Notes under the pieces: generated by a model | Seen by the model: the letters and a program-made list of their open reading frames with translations, nothing else | Told to the model about the DNA's origin: nothing | Database searches by the model: none | Part shown: positions 56,931 to 64,000 of the stretch, in pieces | How positions within the stretch are numbered: position 1 is the first letter of the stretch | Layout: each line of letters opens with the position of its first letter | NCBI GenBank assembly: GCA_004352715.1 | Contig: SCFE01000064.1 | Coordinates: 887,665 to 951,664 of the forward strand | DNA length: 64,000 nt | DNA from: Hofstenia miamia | Lineage: Eukaryota > Xenacoelomorpha > Acoela | Direction: 5' to 3' | Translations under genes and position numbers: made by a program

Positions 56931-57814
56931 AAACAATGAACAATGAGAAACACGAGCAACAATAGAAAATAGTCTTGTATGTTAGTAAATGTAGGAAAAT
57001 GATGTCATCCAGTAGACCGCGAACCGCAAAGAGGGTCACTCACATAACAATACAGGCACTATCGTGAATGAATAGCACCCCAGAATAGATATTATAAACA
57101 AATAATGGACTAATATTAGGCCTCTGTCTGGGGTAGTTTGCCTGTATTTACCGTATTGTTGAATTTTGACTTTATTGACATTTCATGTTAATTTTTGACT
57201 TTATGTTGGTCATATTTACCGTATTGAGATTTTGGTTGCCCTATTCATTACATACGTGGCGCAGGTTCGAGAAAACCGCGTCACCTCATTTTCATGGATT
57301 GCATATTTGAGAGAAAAATCGAATAATATAATAAAAAAGTTCACGCACGTGGCGCAGGTTTGATAGAACACCTCATCACAGTTTTCAATGATAGGTTCCA
57401 TGCATTCAGGATTGTATATAAATAAATATATTTTTTAAAAAGAAATAATATATTTTATTTTAAACCTTGAAAAATAAATTAAACAATAATTTTTAGAAAG
57501 ATTTAAATAATATATTTTTTGGTTTTGAATATAACGGACATATATTTTCAATGTACGTGCATTGCAATTATATACAGTTTACGGGTTTATTTTGTTCTAT
57601 GTAAACCCATATTTTCCTGTCTGTTGTAAAGTAAATAATAAAATTGTATTTTAACTAGATTTCCAAATTTAATCTTTATTTCGTCTGAAGATGCAAATAA
57701 TAAAAAACATGGAAGAATGACAATTTGTGTTTGTCCTAATTGGTGGTGAGGTGACGTACATTACGTCACCTGCGTCACATCAGCTACGCCCCTGATATAT
57801 ATATATATATATAT

Positions 57815-58130
57815 AAGAAGTAAGAGCAGGGAGACACTACTAGGCCTGATTTTAGTTCACACAAGAAACAAGAGAGCTTAGTCAATGGACAAGAACACTA
57901 AATTTTTATAAGATGGGTTACAAGCAGAAAAGAAATACACTGTAGGGACACCTGTACAAAAAGAAAGTTAAGAAATGAAGTGATATTGAAAAAATCTTTA
58001 AATAATCAGGTTGAGAGCTCCAGTTCAAGGAGACTTAGTTATTATATTGTTTAATTTCTCTCTCTTCATCTTGCACCTAAACAAAAAAGCTAGTTCCCTA
58101 TGCTGCAGTTGTGGGAGGGTTCAACAACAT
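57815..58130 (-). repeat. LTR-like end with polypurine tract
   Basis: On the minus strand CGTCAGGGGGAGATGT (58128-58143) looks like a polypurine tract. It is followed by TGTTGAACCCTCCCACAACT, an LTR-like start, running about 310 bp to the (TA)n near 57815. No pol gene of a matching element is seen to the right. The inverted repeat at 57994-58033/58158-58197 overlaps it. Tentative. Confidence 0.35.
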
Positions 58131-58197
58131 CTCCCCCTGACGAAATTTGATTTTGGCCTCCTAGAACTGTAGCTCTTAACCTGATTATTTAAAGATT
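57994..58197. repeat. Fold-back: 40-nt inverted repeat
   Basis: AATCTTTAAATAATCAGGTT and the next 20 nt (57994-58033) match the inverse complement of 58158-58197 with three mismatches in 40. The loop is 124 nt. RNA from either strand would form a long hairpin. Confidence 0.75.
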
Positions 58198-59040
58198 AAA
58201 TAAAATTCGAATCACACCAAAGAAGTATGCCCTCTAACGAACTAACCCAATCGACTCTGACATACCATTTTTCCTTCAAAGATTCATTTTCTCTTCTTAC
58301 TAACGAATATGCATATTGTTTGCAGAAAAGTTGTTTTTTAGCATTGGAAATGGCGATCAATAGTCGCAGCTACACCCCTTTTTTAACTAAAAGTAACCAG
58401 AAAAATAAGAAGAAGGGAGGAAATTCGCCATCAAGTATTCTTAACTGAAGAACGGGTATAGAGAGTGTGCATATGAAGCGGCAGGACAGATTAAAAAAAG
58501 GCGAAATAGGATATGGATGACCAACCCAAGGGGGGCATGGCATCGTGGCGCCCTGACTGAGCTTTCAGGTATTGTTCAGGCAATATAGTAAGTCACAAAA
58601 TGAACAATAAAAGTGATCTGATAGGACCGATATTACAAAAATAACTCCTTAGAATAACCTTTACAATTTTATAGATAAAATTATAGACAACTCACTGAAA
58701 TTCGATGAGGATTTTGATAAATATGCTCTAACATGATTTAAGAAAAATGGGAAAACTAAAGGTTGGTGAAGCATTCTATATGACAACAGTGACATTGTGA
58801 TTGTAATCATTTGATAGGTAAAGTATAGAAAATATGTAAGGAGACAATCGGTTGCATAATGTTGTCAAGAAGTCGGTTGTCTCTAAAAAAACTTCAAATG
58901 TTTCTGCAGTTCAGATATGATATCCATTATTCAGATCAATATTGACAATTTGAAACTGGTATTATATCTGAATAGCATCAAAAAGTATGCAAATATGCAT
59001 ACAAATCCATACATGCAAAGAAAAATAACTATACAATAAA
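58198..59040. other. Spacer without a recognisable gene
   Basis: A 73-codon ATG frame at 58227-58448 matches nothing I know. The rest may be the 3' untranslated region of the minus-strand LINE fragment that follows. Confidence 0.4.
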
Positions 59041-59190
59041 TCAAAAGGCAAGGGATAAATTTCTAAGAGATTTCAAGTACGATTTTAATTTAGATTTATA
59101 AGAGTCTTTTAAAATATCGTAAGGGAGTCGTTTAAGTGTGATTTCGACCGGCCGTGGAGGGCCCAACGTAAATGTGTTTTTGTCCATGAC
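59041..59190 (-). pseudogene. LINE C-terminal scrap
   Basis: The minus strand reads TFTLGPPRPVEITLKRLPYD and ILKDSYKSKLKSYLKSLRN before a stop at 59041-59043. This is the usual WNxLPxxI...FKxxLKxyL end of LINE ORF2 in a degenerate form. Confidence 0.4.
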
Positions 59191-59286
59191 TGTTTATCAA
59201 TTTTCAGTATAATTTTTTCGAATCAATGATTGCCAATAAATGAAACATTGAGTGAATTATAAATGTTTTCATTTTGAAGCAGTGAA

Positions 59287-60824
59287 CGAATGAGAAAAAT
59301 TCTTTGAATGAATTAACAGTTGAATTCGTTATCAATTGCCTTTAAATCTTGGTCAACACTTTACTTGATGAAATGTTTGTTCTGCTTGTTACACGGCTCG
59401 GTATTTGCGAACCAAGTGTTCAAATATCTTACTTAGCAAATACAATAATGAGAAAAAAAGACAATTTGTCAATGAAAAGACAAAAGTCTAAAATCTATTT
59501 GAGCTCTTCAACATTTCTATTAGTATGTTGAACATCGACCATTGATTAGATATCATTACTAGGAAAAACGCTATCTTTCGTAAAATTATAATTGAATAAA
59601 AGGGTGTCTGTATTTCGCTTTTGACAGATTTTTGCAAAATCAACATAGCAAAGGACTCCACTTTACAGCGACCATTTGATCATTTTGTCTAGATTGTCTA
59701 TTTATTATTCCGCAGAATTAAACTCCGAATATTATTAGGTTTGCTTTTGCAGATGAGGTGCTTATTTAAGTAGGTAGTGGTGAATATTGAACTATGGAAA
59801 TGAATTGTCTATTTAACGCCAGTGGCGTACACACGAAGGGATATGGTGGAATTTCCCCGTCAGGTTCCAAATTTGATTTTGACTGGATAAATCAAAAAAA
59901 TTTTTCGTAAAAAATTGAAAAATTTAAAATCTAGGCTCGTGAAATGCATTTTTTGTTATCCCGATTTGCAGGGAAGGCCGATTTGAAACATAGGATATTC
60001 CAAGCACTTGCTACAATGGATTGTCATCAGCATTCCATGGTGCCCAATGCCAGAAGAATTCAAATTGCGACTGATAAGAGGATCTTGAAGTGATTAGGAT
60101 GTCAGTAGATTTCATTACGTATGCAATATGTGGAGGAGTTCCGTATTGCTAAAGTCAACTTCAGCTGGTATGCAGTGTGTGAGTGACATTTGATTGTCTG
60201 TAGCATAGGTGTGCGTTCTTGAAATTCGTCTTAAATTTTAAATTAGTATTTATATTCAACAGCTAAATTTCTCTCAATCACTAGTGTTTTGCGCAGTTAT
60301 ATGCATATATTTTTGCATCGCCAAAATTATTGAAAAAAAATTGATTTTCAAATTTCGGTTCAAATATAAATATTCTGGTTGTATAAAATCTGATGGTAAT
60401 GCTTATTCAAGCATTTGATTTGAGTTGTTCTTCCATGAAACCGTATACATAAAACAAAACAGTAATTGTTTTATGTGAGGTTTTATGGTAGCCTCGCAAA
60501 GTCTTTATTGGCAGAAAGAAAAACTTGAAATATTAGGTTAATTGTCTACATTGGCTTTTAGATTTTAATAATTGTTAACTAAAATCATTCTTACTATTTG
60601 TAAGTCAATGAAATTCTTGTGTGGTATCTGATGACAAAAAATTGCGTACATTGACGTTAACTATGATGATAGAATCTCTAATCACTATCCTGTTTTCTTT
60701 GAATTGCCCACGCGACCATGCATCGGGGATAGCACTATAGAGTCCCAGGAAATGAACAGGGATGGACCATGCATATCACTAGATTGGTGGAGGATTACAT
60801 TGAAGGTATTAGCAACTCTGCTAA
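59287..60824. repeat. 1.54-kb direct duplicate, copy 1
   Basis: Starting CGAATGAGAAAAATTCTTTG, 1538 bp repeat at 60826-62363 with no difference that I can see. Copy 1 stops at the single N at 60825 right after GCAACTCTGCTAA. The 60-codon frame at 59349-59531 recurs at 60888-61070 and is not a recognisable gene. GGCGTACACACGAAGGGATA at about 59824 resembles the GGCGTA end motif of hAT-like elements, but I found no partner. Confidence 0.9.
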
Positions 60825-60825
60825 N
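60825..60825. other. Single-N contig join
   Basis: A lone N between two identical 1.54-kb blocks, most likely an unmerged overlap. Confidence 0.9.
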
Positions 60826-62363
60826 CGAATGAGAAAAATTCTTTGAATGAATTAACAGTTGAATTCGTTATCAATTGCCTTTAAATCTTGGTCAACACTT
60901 TACTTGATGAAATGTTTGTTCTGCTTGTTACACGGCTCGGTATTTGCGAACCAAGTGTTCAAATATCTTACTTAGCAAATACAATAATGAGAAAAAAAGA
61001 CAATTTGTCAATGAAAAGACAAAAGTCTAAAATCTATTTGAGCTCTTCAACATTTCTATTAGTATGTTGAACATCGACCATTGATTAGATATCATTACTA
61101 GGAAAAACGCTATCTTTCGTAAAATTATAATTGAATAAAAGGGTGTCTGTATTTCGCTTTTGACAGATTTTTGCAAAATCAACATAGCAAAGGACTCCAC
61201 TTTACAGCGACCATTTGATCATTTTGTCTAGATTGTCTATTTATTATTCCGCAGAATTAAACTCCGAATATTATTAGGTTTGCTTTTGCAGATGAGGTGC
61301 TTATTTAAGTAGGTAGTGGTGAATATTGAACTATGGAAATGAATTGTCTATTTAACGCCAGTGGCGTACACACGAAGGGATATGGTGGAATTTCCCCGTC
61401 AGGTTCCAAATTTGATTTTGACTGGATAAATCAAAAAAATTTTTCGTAAAAAATTGAAAAATTTAAAATCTAGGCTCGTGAAATGCATTTTTTGTTATCC
61501 CGATTTGCAGGGAAGGCCGATTTGAAACATAGGATATTCCAAGCACTTGCTACAATGGATTGTCATCAGCATTCCATGGTGCCCAATGCCAGAAGAATTC
61601 AAATTGCGACTGATAAGAGGATCTTGAAGTGATTAGGATGTCAGTAGATTTCATTACGTATGCAATATGTGGAGGAGTTCCGTATTGCTAAAGTCAACTT
61701 CAGCTGGTATGCAGTGTGTGAGTGACATTTGATTGTCTGTAGCATAGGTGTGCGTTCTTGAAATTCGTCTTAAATTTTAAATTAGTATTTATATTCAACA
61801 GCTAAATTTCTCTCAATCACTAGTGTTTTGCGCAGTTATATGCATATATTTTTGCATCGCCAAAATTATTGAAAAAAAATTGATTTTCAAATTTCGGTTC
61901 AAATATAAATATTCTGGTTGTATAAAATCTGATGGTAATGCTTATTCAAGCATTTGATTTGAGTTGTTCTTCCATGAAACCGTATACATAAAACAAAACA
62001 GTAATTGTTTTATGTGAGGTTTTATGGTAGCCTCGCAAAGTCTTTATTGGCAGAAAGAAAAACTTGAAATATTAGGTTAATTGTCTACATTGGCTTTTAG
62101 ATTTTAATAATTGTTAACTAAAATCATTCTTACTATTTGTAAGTCAATGAAATTCTTGTGTGGTATCTGATGACAAAAAATTGCGTACATTGACGTTAAC
62201 TATGATGATAGAATCTCTAATCACTATCCTGTTTTCTTTGAATTGCCCACGCGACCATGCATCGGGGATAGCACTATAGAGTCCCAGGAAATGAACAGGG
62301 ATGGACCATGCATATCACTAGATTGGTGGAGGATTACATTGAAGGTATTAGCAACTCTGCTAA
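60826..62363. repeat. 1.54-kb direct duplicate, copy 2
   Basis: The second copy of 59287-60824. It continues without a break into 62364 onward. No gene is recognisable within it. Confidence 0.9.
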
Positions 62364-62468
62364 AACTGATACGAAAATAACTATTTTTACACATACTCCA
62401 GAAAATTGCGGACTAGTTTGCACCTGTTGAGAGTATCGTAATACGCGTGAACAATTTCGGGTTGTAAG

Positions 62469-62792
62469 ATGATGGAGCTAGCGCTTCGGAATCATTTCCC
62501 AGTATATGGCAATATCCAAGTTGAGTGTGCGCGTCTTAACCAAGTGTCTACTGATTCCATTAAGAAATTCTTCGATATCTGTGTGAATTGCTTTATTGCA
62601 CTGAAGTTACTTAGGAACTCGTCGAATCCTTTGATGATTGATTCGTCATTATTTGCATTTTTGTCCTATCGTCAGAAGCAAAATTATAAAATTGTTGTTG
62701 TCATGATGATATCATCCCGTCCTACATTCTGTTCAACTATGAATATCTCAGTGTTGGATCCTCTATTGGGTAATTCATTCTTGACTAGTTAA
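62469..62792 (+). pseudogene. Possible gag fragment (BEL/Pao-like?)
   Basis: ATG at 62469 opens 107 codons. The part STDSIKKFFDICVNCFIALK, LLRNSSNPLMIDSSLFAFLS and YRQKQNYK resembles the helical capsid-like stretch of BEL/Pao gag proteins (LxxFxxxVxxxIxALxxLG...). The match is weak and the rest is unknown. An unrelated host exon is possible. Confidence 0.25.
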
Positions 62793-62879
62793 AATTCCTT
62801 TTAAAAGAGGTTACTTTTGAACTACTTCAAAAGGTATAATATCATTCTCAACCAAAACCAGCGAATCTGATCTTCTTAA

Positions 62880-63080
62880 GCCTACGATTTGCGTTCAATT
62901 TCTCTTACTTCTTTTTGTTCTAAGATTCTAGAAAAAGTTGTTTATCATAGGCTACTAAATTTTTTTAAAAGGAATAACCTACTTGATTCATTTCAAAGTG
63001 CCTACGAAGCTAGGAATTCCACTGAAACGTGTGTTGTTGCTAGGGAAAACATTTATTCTTCCATTGACTTGGACTCTGTT
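62880..63080 (+). pseudogene. LINE reverse transcriptase scrap
   Basis: The plus strand reads RSISLTSFCSKILEKVVYHR then LLNFFKRNNLLDSFQSAYEA and RNSTETCVV. This is the RPISLxxxxSKxLEKxxxxRL...LxxxQxGFRxxxST block before motif A. The palm is missing. Confidence 0.7.
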
Positions 63081-63143
63081 GCTTATTGGTGCTACCTGAC
63101 TCTTATCATTACTAAACTAATTAAACTAATTATTTTCAAATAA

Positions 63144-63832
63144 TTGAAATGAAACTATAAAATAGCACCATAAAAATAAACAGCAATATTTTTAAAATTA
63201 CAAATAAATAAATTAATAAATAAAAAGTAGATATTAATGGCTGTTAGCAAATAAAGAGCAATAAGGTATAAATTGATTTCTTCTGAAGCTTGATAATTAC
63301 ATTTCATTGATAATCTTCATTGCCAACTGAATTTTTCTATATTTTATCATAATTTTTGATTCTCTACAACCAGCCATAATTTTAAACTCTCTGGAGTTTA
63401 CATAAATTTGATATCCATAGTCAATTATTGATAAAACTAGAGATGAAAAAACTGTGTATAAAAAGTTGCTATTTGTGTAATTTCTGAGCTATTTTAGGCA
63501 AAATAAATTACATGTTAATGTGTATCCCTATTGGCTTTATCTGTAACAAATTTGCCCAAACCCTTACTTTTAGTTTACAACAACTAATTAGTCTAACCAT
63601 AACGCACAACTTAAACTATACAAAACTAAAAATTAGTTGTACTTCCCACATATCACCACTAAGTTTTTATTTAGTCACCTAGCAGCAAAATTAATTTGGC
63701 TGTGATGATTATCTTGTGCCATTAGGTACCTGATTAAACCAATTTGATTTCGGGTTTGGTTGGGCTCAGTTATTGTCTCAGGGTTACTGAGCACGAGAAA
63801 TGTTTTTAAAGCTTAGATTTTTTGATCAAAAT
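63144..63832. other. AT-rich spacer
   Basis: I see no gene or clear element. Confidence 0.5.
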
Positions 63833-64000
63833 ACTAAAGTTAATCACCATTCAATTTGAGAAGGATCCAAAACTTTAAGTAACAAAAATGAAATGATTAG
63901 GATTACATGGTAAGAGAATTACTAAAGTTAATCACCATTCAATTTGAGAAGGATCCAAAACCTTAAGTAACAAAAATGAAATGATTAGGATTACATGGTA
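63833..64000. repeat. 88-bp tandem repeat at the window edge
   Basis: ACTAAAGTTAATCACCATTC starts a unit at 63833 and again at 63921. The units differ by one base (AAAACTTTAAG/AAAACCTTAAG). The array runs off the end of the window, so its copy number is unknown. Confidence 0.85.

Larger units (their letters stand above)
53914..57794 (-). mobile_element. hAT-type DNA transposon(s)
   Basis: The left end CAGAGGCGTAGCTAGAAT at 53914 and the inverse complement of the right end CAGGGGCGTAGCTGATGT at 57794 are hAT-like inverted repeats of about 13 bp inside (TA)n, so the 8-bp target duplication cannot be read. Two transposase-like minus-strand regions lie inside (54088-55380 and 55700-56930). Repeated subterminal motifs (CGTGGCGCAGGTT at about 57254 and 57347) lie near the right end, and AGGTGACGTA/TACGTCACCT forms a palindrome at about 57750. 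Confidence 0.75.

Noticed and set aside
59349-61070. A duplicated host gene with a 60-codon product
   Set aside because: The two frames lie in identical blocks around a single N, start at TTG and have no recognisable domain.

Overview
The window is AT-rich eukaryotic DNA and almost certainly comes from an invertebrate metazoan. It holds many decayed LINEs, a Penelope-like element, a Ty3/gypsy LTR element, pogo and hAT DNA transposons, and a Maverick/Polinton with a protein-primed DNA polymerase B. I cannot name the species. There are no bacterial operons, CRISPR arrays, rRNA genes or convincing tRNA genes.

Host genes are rare. The one I am sure of is a three-exon mitochondrial acyl carrier protein gene (NDUFAB1) on the minus strand at 32913-35993. 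It has a 39-bp first intron and a 2.6-kb second intron, and it is split enough that no single long reading frame reveals it. A second, weaker candidate is a short three-exon gene at about 4414-5409 with phase-1 introns and a hydrophobic C-terminus.

Layout. 1-1859: decayed LINE. 2860-3724: one end of a TA-target DNA transposon. 3900-8394: a 2.24-kb block present twice around a single N. 8212-13063: stacked LINEs, the youngest with a 768-codon open frame. 13396-22224: a Polinton with a perfect 6-bp target duplication, long inverted repeats, a broken polymerase B gene and a small unknown minus-strand gene. 22803-25975: two more LINEs. 25945-26850: remnant of a second Polinton-related element. 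26854-28130: Penelope-like element with a 228-bp LINE tail inserted. 28601-32792: pogo-type transposon holding the right end of another Polinton. 32913-35993: NDUFAB1. 37790-40490: R4/Dong-type LINE with a restriction-like endonuclease. 42925-53070: Ty3/gypsy element with a tRNA-Trp primer site, short TRIM-like relatives and a nested LINE. 53092-53720: MITE-like element. 53914-57794: hAT. 57815-64000: LTR-like end, LINE scraps, a 1.5-kb duplicate block and an 88-bp tandem repeat.

The assembly is imperfect. Three single-N joins, two short N runs and one 1000-N gap are each flanked by the same sequence on both sides, so several apparent tandem duplications are probably unmerged contig ends. Gaps of exactly 1000 N are placeholders and hide parts of the Polintons and the pogo element.

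No clearly new functional system is proven here. The points most worth following are the Polinton family (three related copies, a conserved small gene, promoter-like motifs in its inverted repeats), the shared transposon-end motif arrays, the TRIM-like elements with a tRNA-Trp primer site, and an unidentified 480-codon decayed reading frame at 44263-45713.
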